Below are positions 31,352 through 42,381 of a stretch of DNA of 64,000 nucleotides, piece after piece (the first letter of the stretch is position 1; each line of letters begins with the position of its first letter). The stretch comes from Brachionus rotundiformis (lineage: Eukaryota > Rotifera > Eurotatoria > Ploima > Brachionidae): contig JAESIW010000137.1 of the NCBI GenBank assembly GCA_016802295.1, positions 6,713,860-6,777,859 of the forward strand. Reading direction: 5' to 3'. Below the pieces are notes generated by a model, which was not told where the DNA came from, made no database searches, and saw only the letters and a program-made list of their open reading frames with translations. The position numbers and the translations under genes are program-made.

Positions 31352-32811
31352 TTAATATACATCTTCCTTGATCTTGCCGCCATCTCCCTCGGAGACAAAC
31401 CTCTTGCGGCTCCGATTGGGCATCACGTCCATAACACTCTCGTTGACAAAGCCGCGCGAGTGACACTTGTTCATCATTTTCTCTAGCAGCGCATTGGCAT
31501 TGGGCACGTCCAAACAAATATCCTGAATAATCTCGACCACTCTTACCAGACCCTTAAAACAAACTCTTTTTCCATACATCTATTGCTTATTGGCAAATTT
31601 ACCATCTTGAACTGGTCGTAAGTGACCACCACTGTCTTGCAGACTTTTTCAAAAAAATCCACCATCAAGTCCATGGCCGAGTCGTTGGCCTTCTGCAGCG
31701 CAAAGTCAATCGCCTTGGCAATTTAAAAATAAGTTCAAAAATCTCTCTGATCTGACCAGCTTACCTCGAAGACGAGCTCGTGGTGAAAATGTGGCACATT
31801 AAGCTCCTTGAGACACCTGATGGCCTCGTCTACATCCCTCGAGTCGTACAACTCCTGTATTATCTCCTTAATCTTGTCGACCAGCTCGGCAACGGCCAGA
31901 AAGCCGCCCTTGTTGCCCCAAACATGCGACAATTGGTTCAAATGATTGTGCATGGTGACTAGAACACGAGCATTGTCTATTGACTTGGCTACCAAAGCAT
32001 TGCTTAAGTCCGGCATGTTCTGCTCGGACAATTGGCTGTCGTAGAAGCGGTCAATGTAGCGGCGGGTGATAACCTTGTCGGCAATGGCGCGGGCAATGAA
32101 CGCGCCGCTCTTCTCGGCCGCGTCCGGGTTGTCGAGAGTTATGTCGGCAAGATTGGCGAGCAGGATGTCGAAGCCGGCGCTGAAGTCGGCCTCGTTAAGC
32201 ACTTCATAGGTCAAATCGCGTAGAAGACGCGACATGAGCTCTTTGCTGGTGTCGTTGCTCTCGAGCGCCATCTGGACCAAATAAGAGACTAGGTGGGCCC
32301 TGGTCCGGCCGAGTTTGTAGCCCTTGAGTTGATCGATCACTTCGATGGTGTCGCCGTTTTGGAAAAATTCCAAAACGAGAGGTTTTATCTCTCGGTCGAA
32401 CTCGTCGATGTCGATCTCCTTGAGCGGTTGGTAGTTATCGACATGGACGGCCTCTTCCGAGTCGTAGTTCGGGTCTCGCGAGTCTATGTAGTAGTCGGCG
32501 AGCTCGCAGCCCGGCGCGCCCCATGTGTGCTTGCCGCCTGCGCCGTTCTTCTTGGGCAGGCCGCGGTTATTCAAGCTTTTCAGGTTTTTGGTATACTTTT
32601 TGGACGTGATTATGTTCTTTTGAAGTAGTGGCACGCTGTTGGTGCCGTTTGAGTTGTGTCGCACAAAGCTGACCGCGTTGCGCTTTCCCTTGAGACACTT
32701 GCGGCTCGGCGACTCGCTTTCCGTGCACGGATTGACAGTCGGCGAGTCGAGCTGCGCTATTAGGTCCTCAATGGACTGCGACTGCGGCTTGTTGGTCTCG
32801 CTCAATGGCAT
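31352..32811 (-). CDS. PDCD4: Programmed cell death protein 4 (two MA3 domains), three exons
   Basis: 452-aa translational regulator that binds eIF4A through two MA3 domains and blocks cap-dependent initiation. Exons 32811-31765, 31713-31603 and 31552-31352 are separated by 51- and 50-nt GT-AG introns. The N-terminal basic region has RGLPKKNGAGGKHTWGAPG, the family signature, then DPNYDSEE. MA3-1 starts EIKPLVLEFFQNGDTIEVID; FIARAIADKVI follows; MA3-2 begins AVAELVDKIKEIIQELYDSR and runs through VPHFHHELVFEAIDFAL. The C-terminus RSRKRFVSEGDGGKIKEDVY matches vertebrate PDCD4, with its RKRFVSEGDGG motif. The Akt/S6K-type degron near the N-terminus is not obvious. GC content is well above the flanks. 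Confidence 0.97.
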
Positions 32812-32963
32812 TCTTTCTTAATCAATCTAAATTGTCTAATATTTAAATTTGCGCAATTAAATAAAAAAATATTTAAAGCCAATTTTGTTCTCCTTTATTT
32901 GCCTGCATATACGGCTTTTAAAATGCTATACATAATTAGATCTATGTATACAGCTCTAGTATT

Positions 32964-32994
<31 letters not shown>

Positions 32995-33340
32995 AGTATA
33001 AATTTATATATATAGATGGTACAGTTTAGATTAGCGAGAGTGAGTAAGTGAAGTGCGCAAATTTTAAGCTCAGTGCGCCATTAAAACATAAATTTGTTTA
33101 TCCAGGCACGCAAGCACACCTGATTCAAGCAAAATTTAAACTGATAGTTAAAATTTACTATTTTTTTATGATAAAAATGTAGATGAAATGAATTGATTAA
33201 ATTTTATTTCGTTTTAAATTTAAAAATGAGTAATTAAATTTATTAGCTAGTTTAAAAGAAACAATATTTATCAAGCTTTCTAGCTTTACTAGTTTGTGTT
33301 AGTCATAATTATTCTCCTTTGTCATATAGTTTTGATTGTG
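32812..33340. repeat. PDCD4 upstream region with TA microsatellite
   Basis: Presumed promoter region. An alternating TA tract at about 32963-32980 is followed by a T-run and a further TATATATA. No motif can be assigned with confidence. Confidence 0.5.
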
Positions 33341-33945
33341 TCGCCCTCCTATTTTTAATCCGGGCTTGGGACCGGCATTGGCATAGTTAGGACAAAGAAG
33401 CCAGTGGGACGTTCGTCATAAACAGCGCCACTCATCCGAGCACTTACTTAAAATTGGCTGCGAACTCGGCAACTATTTAGACTAGCTTGGAACCACAAAC
33501 CAAGCGACTTCTCTCTCAATCGAGAAAAAGTCTTAACTTAAGGCTTCTTTAATGAGGTTTAACTGCAGAGGCTTTGACTTATCTAATTCATGCAGCCTTT
33601 TTGTCAAATAGAGCAAATTTATTAACAAAAACAATGGAGATTTAAAATTTCTTCATTTTTAAAGCTCTGTTCAATGACAGAAGGGGTTCACCTCAGGAAT
33701 ACACTTCCGACTTAGTCCCGCCTCTTTTTTGAAAGTCTTGGAATGTTTGCTCTCACGTGTTTCTTCACCGTACACACTCCCAGTGTATTCTTACTCTTCC
33801 CTTTTCTGATTGGTTCTCGTTTATAGCAGTCAACACTGCAATACATGTACACTCATCACATAGAACTAATACTTACGCTCCCTTTTTTTAACAACCAGAC
33901 ACTTGTTCCTTTTGCACAGGGGGCACTAAAACTTGTCTGTAAAAT
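33341..33945 (-). mobile_element. Compound SINE (A + C), second copy
   Basis: Minus-strand copy with tail A at 33341-33545 and body C at 33700-33945. Same landmark strings as the copy at 30484, with a different 150-bp middle. The tail boundary reads CGCCCTCC at the 3' end. Confidence 0.8.
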
Positions 33946-34993
33946 ATCAAATGTTTTCATCTATGAACCAATTTCAATTTTTGATAACATCTTTTACCAG
34001 TAAATAAAGAATTTACAAAACAATTGTTTTTGTTTTTAATATTACTTTTTATTATTTTTTTAATTTTTATTATTTCGGTCATCAGCGAAAATAAAAATCC
34101 AGATTGTTTCATTATTTTTTATTTATTTAGAATTATGATACTAAAAAATCCAAAAAATAATTTAAAACAAAAATTCAGTTTTTTTTTCAATTAACAAACA
34201 AAAAAATATTTTTTTATTAATTTCTATCACATTTTTATTTTATTAAATTGTTCATTAAACAAATAAAGAAATAATAATTAAAATATTTAAGTATGAGGAC
34301 TCCTCAATGAATAAAAGCATTTATTTCTCTATTCACTAAATAAATCCATATTTGATATCTATAAAGTAGTTGCTTCTAAATTTTTTGTTGTCGATCTTGA
34401 CTTATGTGGTTTATTAATGCAGACCCAGAAAAAAGTCTTCCAATCTTTCAACTGGTCTTGATAAAAACTTTTGTGCAAGTGCTGATAGATCAAGTAACTT
34501 TGACTTAAAACTGTGACTTAAAATACTTGTTAGTACACTTTCTTGACTTTGAATAAATCGAAAATTTAATTTTACTTATCGTGAGGTTATTTACAATTCT
34601 AATTTTGATTTAAATTAAAGTCTATTGACCATTGCGTTTCAATCTTTCTATTTCTAATTATTTGATTTCAATCTGTGTACTTTATTAACTTATAAATAGG
34701 TGAGCTTTTTCTAAAAGATTCTCCAAAAGTAAAACAAAAGTAGAAATTTAAGTTAGACCCGATATATTATTGTATTTGTAGTGTTGTAGTTGTAATAACT
34801 AGTCTATTTTAACAATGGGTTGATCTAGGCTTATGCTAGCACTCAGTTCCGAATTTCAAGTTTTGATACATGCATTACCTTGCAGGGGGATAAAACGGGC
34901 CTTAAATTAACATTTATTCAAGCACAATTTAAATATAATGATAAGAAAAAAAAAATAAAATTTTTATACATTTATTAACGAAAACATTTAATA
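33946..34993. other. Intergenic, nothing recognised
   Basis: About 1 kb of AT-rich sequence between the SINE and the 3' end of carboxypeptidase 1. No gene or structured repeat seen. Confidence 0.45.
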
Positions 34994-37588
34994 TTAAACT
35001 ATAGCTGACAAAAAGGCCTTAATACCCAAAAAGTTTTCAGGTGCTACATAGACCATTCTATCCTCGGGCAAAGTAAAGCCATAATAGTAGTCCGGTGTGC
35101 CTGGTCCCGGTCTCAACTCAATCACATAACCATACTTAATATTCTCAGAGCCTTTGGCCCTTTAAAAAAAAATGAATAAAAATTAATTTACTTTTTTGAT
35201 TATATGGCTTACCAATCGCCAGAATTTCCGGTATTAACATCTAAAAAAATTAATTTTATTAAATAAATAAATTTTGTCTTAAAATTTTACATAATAATTG
35301 TGAAGAAGAGCCGACAATGAAATCAGAGCCTTTTTAAAGAAAAAAGATTAGAGAATAATATTTGTAATTTAATGGTGGCTTTACCATTAAATCTTTTGAT
35401 GGCATCGGCGCCAATCTGGGCCTTGGCAATAATGTCATCATTATCATCTGGCACTTCAAGAGGCGAGTGACCCCATTGAGTCAACCTTTGAGTCAATGGT
35501 TATCTCTTTGGTTCAATAAGAAGAAGTTGTGACTTACCACCAGCAGCCGTACGAATGGACAGAAATGTAAGCATCCCATTCTCCAGTTTTGTCTTGGATG
35601 GCTTGAATAAGAGCTTTTGTTTCCAATTCTGAGGCGGCTGATGGGCCGGCATGAGTCTCCGAACATGGATTTGTGCTGCTACCACCAGACTTTAGTATTT
35701 GGTTATATTAGATAAAATGAGGCTTTATGATTTTAAAGTACCAGCCATCTGAATGGAAAGTTTCGGTTCAAGTCTGTGCCGCGACAGCTGGACCCTTGAT
35801 TTGGTGTTCTATTCTTTCTCCACAGTCTTGACTATTGGAAATTAAATTTTATCAAGCTATTTACGTTGAGGTTTTTTATTATTATTACTGTGGTGTGTGA
35901 ATATTCGTAGCCGTCAGGGTTGAGTAGAGGGGTTATGTGTATTTCGTATTTGTTCATAATGTCCACTGTTTCTTGGTCACCAGATCTATACTCTCTGATA
36001 AACTGGAATATTAAAAAATAATTTTTTGTTCTCATAAAATGATTATCTGTTTTACTCTATCAATTAGATAAACGCAGGACGACGGTGAGACCCATTCTCT
36101 CTAAATTAATCATTTTTTTATTTAAAGTATAATTTTATTTTTTATAACCATTTATATACAATTAAATATCATCAGTCAAAATAGATACCGTTTAAAAAAA
36201 ATATTTATTAATGTGTTTGACTATAAGACAAATTTTACTACCACATAATCTAAAGGAACATGTGCCAGGTTGTTAAAAAAAGGGAGCGTAAGTGCTAGTT
36301 CCATCTGATGATGAGTGTACATGTATTGTAGTGTTAACTGACATAACAAATGACCAATCAGAAGAGAGAAGCAAAGAAGAGTATGAAAGAGAGATTCCAG
36401 GACATTCAAAAAGAGGCGGAGTTAAATCCAAAAGGAATTCTTTCTCTTAAATTAAATGTTCACTCTTTCTTATTTAACAAATTTTAAAAAAAATTAAATT
36501 TAAATTTTCAATTAGAAGTCTGTAAGAATTAGATAGTCTGCTTAAGAGTTGTAAGATACATAAATTTGGGTGTAAAGTCAAAGCCTTTGTACTTATTTCC
36601 TACTAAAGAAGCCTTAAGTTAAGACTTTTTCTCAATTGAGAAAGAGAGAGAAGTCGCTTGGTTTGTGGTTCCAAGCTAGTCTAAATAGTTGCCGAGTTCG
36701 CAGCCTAGCGCTCGGATGAGTGGCGCTGTTTATGACGAACGTCCCACTGGCTTCTTTGTCCTAACTATGCCAATGCCGGTCCCAAGCCCGGATTAAAAAA
36801 TAGGAGGGTGACTAAATGCTTTCTTATTAATGACTTTTTTGATATTCTTAAATGATGTATATGAATGGCGTAAATGGGTATTTTATTTACTGCATGAATG
36901 CCACAATCTATCCATATGCTTCTGGTAGTAGTCGGGGTCTTCAAGACAATAGCTTTAAGATTTCGGTTTTCGTAGGTTTTACCATAAATGTATGAGCTGG
37001 CAATGTCCGAATTATCAGCAACAGTGTTGTCAATAAAGCTTAGAATCTTTAACAATTTCAAATTAATAAAAGTTAATTAATATAATATTTTTTCAGCAAT
37101 GTAAATACTTCGGAATATCTGGCATATTTGAGAATAATGCTTCTGTCATTTTTAGATCGTACCATAGATCTAGCTTGTTCATTTATTTTACTTTTATCAT
37201 AATATGTATCAAAATATATTTATTTTCTAATTTCCAAATTAGTTACTTTTGAATGTTTCGTTCGACAACTTGGTACTTCATGTTGAGGTTGTCGAAAATT
37301 TTACTATACTTTTCAAAAGCTTTTGGCGACAATAGGGCTACTGCAGTTCTTCCATCTTTGTTTGCCAAATTCCACAAATCAAACTTAATAATTTTATGTG
37401 AATTTTTCTTCAAAAGATGAACACTCAGCTACCTCATTGTCAGAGTCCTCAAAGTCATGGACAAGTTTCACTTGATCTTTGTTTTCTAGACGTATTTCAA
37501 CTAACTTATAATTTTCATAATTGGTCGTTTCGCTTACAGCGATGGCCAGACAACCAGCTAGCAGGACCGCGGTGATTGCTTTAAACAT
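34994..37588 (-). CDS. M14A metallocarboxypeptidase 1, multi-exon
   Basis: Secreted zinc carboxypeptidase precursor. Signal peptide MFKAITAVLLAGCLAIA (37588-37540), activation propeptide (YKLVEIRLENKDQVKLVHDF, then DLWNLANKDGRTAVALLSP near 37380-37250), catalytic domain from about 37060. Landmarks: GKTYENRNLKAIVLKT; WIDCGIHA|REWVSPSS (zinc ligands His and Glu split by a 790-nt intron); LLNPDGYEYS; LWRKNR; DLNRNF; SSTNPCSETHAGPSAASE; YISVHSYG (third zinc ligand His); SSSQLLYVNTGNSGDW; YVIELRPG with catalytic Glu; stop at 34994-34996. About 12 exons. By bovine CPA numbering the specificity residue 255 is Gly, which does not predict a clear A or B type. The large intron (about 36100-36888) contains the compound SINE. 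Confidence 0.93.
36215..36812 (+). mobile_element. Compound SINE (C + A) inside carboxypeptidase 1 intron
   Basis: Plus orientation, antisense to the host gene. Body C at 36215-36430 (GGGAGCGTAAGTGCTAGTTC, TGTACATGTATTGTAG), tail A at 36604-36812 (GCCTTAAGTTAAGACTTTTT to TAGGAGGGTGAC). It begins shortly after the exon REWVSPSS... and ends about 75 bp before the preceding exon's donor site. Confidence 0.85.
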
Positions 37589-38169
37589 TTTTATATTTGA
37601 GCCCCATTTAAATTCAATTTATAGGCTTTTGGTGAAAATGAGACATTTGTTTTAGAACTTGGTAAAAATAAACCAGTTGTATGTTTCGTAATTGTTTTAT
37701 TAGATCAACAATCAAAAATTTATTCAAAACAAGTCATTTTCTCAAGCATTTTATTATAATTTTTTATTTAAAGAACAGATCACCTAGACTGGAAACAATT
37801 TGGCTTAAATTTATTCTAGTGATCCAATTTTTTTTTTCATTCCCTTTTAGATGTAGATCCAGTATCTACTATTATGAATTAATTTAAAGTTTACTCTTTT
37901 ATCTTTTAATTTAGCTTGTATAGATTTGATTTTAATTTTAATTTGAAAAATTGAAAAATTATCTTAAGATTAACAAAAAAGGTTTTTTGACTTGAAAATT
38001 TGGTTAAAATTTGGACTTTATTTGCAATGACTTTTGAACCAAATATCAGAATTAAACGATCTGATTTTTGGCCACCTCTCTGTCTCATTTAATAAACGAT
38101 TTATTTTTTTAAATAATAAAATTTTTGACAATCAAAATTTAAAAAAAAATTCTATTAGTATTAATTAGT
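37589..38169. other. Gap between carboxypeptidases 1 and 2
   Basis: AT-rich 580-bp interval with the carboxypeptidase 1 promoter and the 3' flank of carboxypeptidase 2. No other feature. Confidence 0.45.
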
Positions 38170-39892
38170 CTATTTTTGATAATGATATTTGATATAGTCG
38201 AGTCTATTTCGGCACTCTTTGACAATGTCCTCGCTAATTGGACTTCCCAAAAAAGTCCTTATATACTCCAAGAATCCATCGTAAATTTCGGTGCCAGCTT
38301 GGTCAATGTCCTCTTCGGGAAATTCGAAGCCCGTCCTAAATAAATCAGTAATGTTGGGCTTAAGCTCGATGACAAATGTGTGGTTAACTTTGGCTATTTC
38401 TTTAGACCTAAATAAAAATTTAAATAAAAAAATAATCTCTAAATTTATCTTTAATTCTGAACCAGTCCTCGCTGCATCCACTGGCTTCGTACAATTCGTG
38501 CGAAGCAACACCAAATTCGAAGCTAAAACCATGCTTTTTCTCAATCGAGTAAATAGCTGTGAGAGCTTTACGGCACTTAAAAAATAAAAGTCAAAATTGG
38601 CCACTATGCTATGGACTTGGCAAACTGTTTCCTCAAAATTTTCACTCAATCGGTCCCTTGAGTAAGAAAACGGAGCCAGCCAGAAAGCGCCATACGAGTG
38701 CATGCTGATGTGGCTGAGCCATCTGGGCGACTTTTTCATCATGTGGTCTTGTAGAGCCTTTATCTCAGGCTCGGAGGCAGGGTGCTCGCCGGCGTAAACT
38801 TCCGAACATGGATTGGCTGATGCTCCACTGACTAGATAAAGCAAAAAGTTAGTCTGTTCTTATTCTGTCCTCTCTGTTTACCATACCCATCCACTTGTGG
38901 TCAAAATTTCGGTTCAAGTCAACTCCGTGGCATGTGTGGTCAAGTCCGTTGGTGGACTGGCGCATGTTTTTTCTCCAAAATCTGGTCAGCTCAGAGACGC
39001 GACTGTACTCGTAGCCGTCCGGATTTATCACTGGCACAAAATGTAGCTCAAAATTCCTCAAAATTTGACCAACACTCGCATCATTTGCCCTGAATTGTTT
39101 TATAAACTAAAATTTTAATTCTAATTAATAAATTTTTTCTAAATATTATGTGCTTAAAATTCTTATCTCTTATCAAAATTTATCAAAAAATATATATTTT
39201 TTAATTAAAGATAAAATAAAATCATATTTTTATCAATTATAAGTACTTTATCTATTAGGTAAACATTGGTGGCCACAGAAAGCCACTCGCGCGCATGTAT
39301 TCCACTGTCGAACAAGAACAGAGGCTTCGAGCTGGCTCTAGCCACCCCTCGAGTCATCTTAAAAGCAATCCTTGAGCCCATGGCCTAAATTTGAGCAAAT
39401 GGTACCTTAAGTGCGTAAATTGGTCGTTTTTCATAGCTTCTACCAATGTTAACCACTTGGACAAGATCTCGATTCTCCTTGCCAATTTTAAACATCCATT
39501 TGGATATCTATAAAGCAATTAATCTTCTTATTTGGAGACTAGGTGTTATTAAATACCTCGTCGTAGGAGGCATACCTGCCAACAATGTCTTGTTTGACCA
39601 TCCGCTTGGCTTTATGGCCAATTCGGCTTTTCAAGATATGAAATTTTATTTTGAACTCATCTACCAAGTAGGCCAGAGTTCCATTGTCAAGTCTTAAGTC
39701 AGCAATGAAGCGGTGCTCGGAATCAAGGCGGCTGTGGCGCAACGAGAGCCATTGGTCAATCTCTGGGTGCGAGCTTATGAACAAATTAAAATCTTTGATG
39801 TACTTGCCTTTCACAAATGCTCTGACCACTACTTGCTGGTCGATGCTTGTTCCCATTTGGACAAGAACACACAAAAGAAAGATTTTAAGCAT
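38170..39892 (-). CDS. M14A metallocarboxypeptidase 2, multi-exon
   Basis: Secreted zinc carboxypeptidase, paralogue of its neighbours. Exon 1 encodes signal peptide MLKIFLLCVLVQMGTS and a short propeptide ending at GRYASYDE. Then ISKWMFKIGKENRDLVQVVN...RPIYALK; LFDSGIHAREWLSVAT (zinc His and Glu); VINPDGYEYSR; FWRKNMRQ; HGVDLNRNFDHKWM; SANPCSEVYAGEHPASEPE; SHISMHSYGAFW (zinc His); CRKALTAIYSIEKKHG; SHELYEASGCSEDW; HTFVIELKP (catalytic Glu). A C-terminal extension ends CRNRLDYIKYHYQK. In the WRKxR motif the oxyanion-hole Arg127 (CPA numbering) is Met, with Arg in the next position. Residue 255 aligns with Glu, suggesting preference for basic C-termini. Confidence 0.92.
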
Positions 39893-40001
39893 TTTTTGTT
39901 GTTGTATAAAAAATAAAAAGTTTTATTGAAAAATTTATTTAAATTAAATTTAGATAAAATTTTTATCAGTTTGATTGATTGAAGATAAGTTTGTTTAAGG
40001 G
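39893..40001. other. Short gap between carboxypeptidases 2 and 3
   Basis: Only 109 bp separate the carboxypeptidase 3 stop from the carboxypeptidase 2 start, so the promoter of gene 2 must lie here or within the 3' end of gene 3. Confidence 0.5.
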
Positions 40002-42283
40002 TCAGCTCCAGTAGCCAGAAAAATTTCTCTTCATCATATCAAAGTCGTTTATGCAAGTATTCATAATTTTATCCTGAACGCCAGGATTTAGGCGGAACAG
40101 AAAGGTTTTCATGTACTCCCTGAGGCCAGTGTAGGCTCTCTGCACAATGTATTCAATGCGTCTTTCGTGCACCTGAAAGCCGAAGTAAAAATCGCTCTCA
40201 AATGTCTCCTGATTAGTTGGTCCTATTTCCAGAGTGTAGGCATAGGGTATGTCGGCCACCATCATGGCCCATGCGTCTCCAGAACCAGTGGCGTCATCTA
40301 AACACAAATATCTATAAAATTTGTTTATCTATTTTTTATATTTTGTATTCACATGACAGCAACTGGCTAGGCATTCCAAATGAGTATGAGTAGTTAAATT
40401 GTTTTTCAATTGAGTGTAAAGCATAGCGGGCCTTGGAACACTAGAAAAAAAAAAATTCAATTCAAGACAAAAAAATTGTCGGGGACCTCGGTAGGCCAAA
40501 GGAACGTAGAGAAATAAGTTCCTGAACGTGACATTTTGTCTTGATATTTCAAGGATTAAGTTAATAATTTAACTTTGAAATAGCGAAAAAAACGCGTTTT
40601 TTGGACATTTTCAAAGGTCAAAATTTTCTATGATCCTTTCGAGTGACCACAACCTTTAAGTACTATGTTAAAGAGCATTTACTGAGCTTGCTTTTGAGTA
40701 CTCGAGGACCTCGGTAGGCCAAAGAAACATAGAGAAATAAGTTCCTGAACGTGACAATTCATTTAAAATTATTTAAAAATTTTTGACAAGTGAAATATTC
40801 GCGCTTTGTTTCAAATTTAAAAAAATATATTGCAAATCAAACATAATATTTGTTTAGTGTTTGATTTAGGCTCAGATTTAACAGTTTAATTGAGTTTAAA
40901 AGTATTCAAATAGACAAATAATTAATACTATTTTAATGTAGTTTGCCTTGGTCATAATTGGATTTTTTTTTTCCCAATGATGCAGCCATAGGGCGCCATA
41001 CGAATGAATTGAGATGAACGAGAGCCAATCGGGAGCACGCGAGAGAATAAATTGCTGAATGGCACTTGTCTCTGGCTCCGAAGCTGGCTGCTCTCCAGCG
41101 TATATTTCTGTACACATGTCATCACTGGACCCAGTCTCTTGGAAAAACAAAAATTTAAAAATTTTTCTACCTAAATCCTAATAATCTAACTCATCCAATG
41201 ATAGTCGAAATTTCTGTTTAAATCAACTCCAAAACATTCTAATTAGAAAATCAATTAATTTAAAATTTTAATTATTAATGTTTTACCATTTGTTGAATGC
41301 TCACTAAAACTCCTCATATTCTTCCTCCATAATATGTCACTCTAAACAATAAAATTTATCTCTTATGTTAATAAAAATTCTTATTTTTACAGTTAGACTG
41401 TAGTGATAGCCATCTGGGTTGACCATGACCATAAAATAAATGTCATACAACATCAAGAATTTATGCATTAATGAATATTTATTTGTTTGTTCAGTCAAAA
41501 TCTAATTTAATTAATAATTAAAAAAAATTAGATAAATATTTTTAATTTGCCTGGTCAATGGAATACATGGCAGCAGTGATGGTTGTCCACTCTCTGGCGT
41601 GTATACCAGCGTCGAACCAGAACAATTTTTTGACCTCATCACTCTTGTAGCCAATCTTAACCAAGATAAATGGCATAGAATAATTATCTATTAGCTTAAA
41701 GATCTACCTTCAGCACTAGGAGACTGCGATTTTGAATCGACTTACCAATTTCCAGCAGCTCGACAATATCAGAGTATTGCTCCTTAACAAAATGGATCCA
41801 TTCATAAATCTTGGAACACATTAGACTCATAAATAAGGTAGATGGGAAACAAATAAAACCTGTTCCAAGTTGTAGTACATGGCCGTGATGTTCTCGGACC
41901 TAATTGGAGAGAGTTTGGACTGACCGTAGATTCGAGAGCGCTTGGCCCTGCTACGGTGTAGCTTGTGTTCAATTGTAGAGTTTTGTATAGCTTGCAGGAC
42001 TTGTTGCTTGTGGCCTTTTATCAACCATTTTCCCAGCGCCAGAACCTCAATAGACTTGCATGCTTCTGATTAAGATTTTCCTTTTAGCACTTGGCTGTAA
42101 AATTACCTGGTTGTGTCTGGCCAGGATTGATTCATACTGAGCAGTTGTACCAGGTGTTACCAACAAATTGACAAATCAATGGGGTAATTAGACTATGTTT
42201 ACCTAACAGGCCAAATATACTTACTCATAAGCCAGGGTGGTGTAAGTCAACAAAAAACTAAGCAGATAAACTTTACAAAGCAT
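40002..42283 (-). CDS. M14A metallocarboxypeptidase 3, multi-exon
   Basis: Third gene of the cluster. Signal peptide MLCKVYLLSFLLTYTTLAY (42283). The next exons (about 42160-42120 and 42060-41875) contain propeptide-like ALGKWLIKGHKQQVLQAIQN; their exact joins are uncertain. Catalytic exons: IYEWIHFVKEQYSDIVELL...RSLLVLK; FWFDAGIHAREWTTIT (zinc ligands); MVMVNPDGYHYS; LWRKNMRSF; FGVDLNRNFDYHW; DMCTEIYAGEQPASEPE; FISIHSYGALW; CSKARYALHSIEKQF; SYDATGSGDAW; YTLEIGPT (catalytic Glu); end ...NFSGYWS. Position 255 is Asp, as in carboxypeptidase B, predicting Lys/Arg specificity. Arg127 is Met as in gene 2. One intron after MYSIDQ fits only a GC-AG donor (CAG|GCAAAT). A family B repeat lies in the intron at about 40450-40935. 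Confidence 0.9.
40480..40780 (+). repeat. Dispersed repeat family B, partly duplicated
   Basis: In a carboxypeptidase 3 intron. A partial unit (40480-40545) with CCTCGGTAGGCCAAAGGAAC is followed by a full unit (40605-40775) with CTATGTTAAAGAGCATTTAC and the same CCTCGGTAGGCCAAAG core. Confidence 0.75.
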
Positions 42284-42381
42284 TGTCAAGTGGTACTAAA
42301 TTGGAAGATTTTTATCTTTAGTCAAACAATAACAAAACACAAAAAGATAAGTACAAAAATATATTTATTGAAATAAAATGA

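Noticed and set aside
31780..32628. Plus-strand frames antisense to PDCD4
   Set aside because: PDCD4 homology is strong on the minus strand; the antisense frames follow from its GC-rich codons.
36700..36770. Hammerhead-like string (GGATGAG...CGAAC) in SINE family A
   Set aside because: The required CUGAUGA and GAAA core bases are altered and stem II does not pair, so a ribozyme is not supported.
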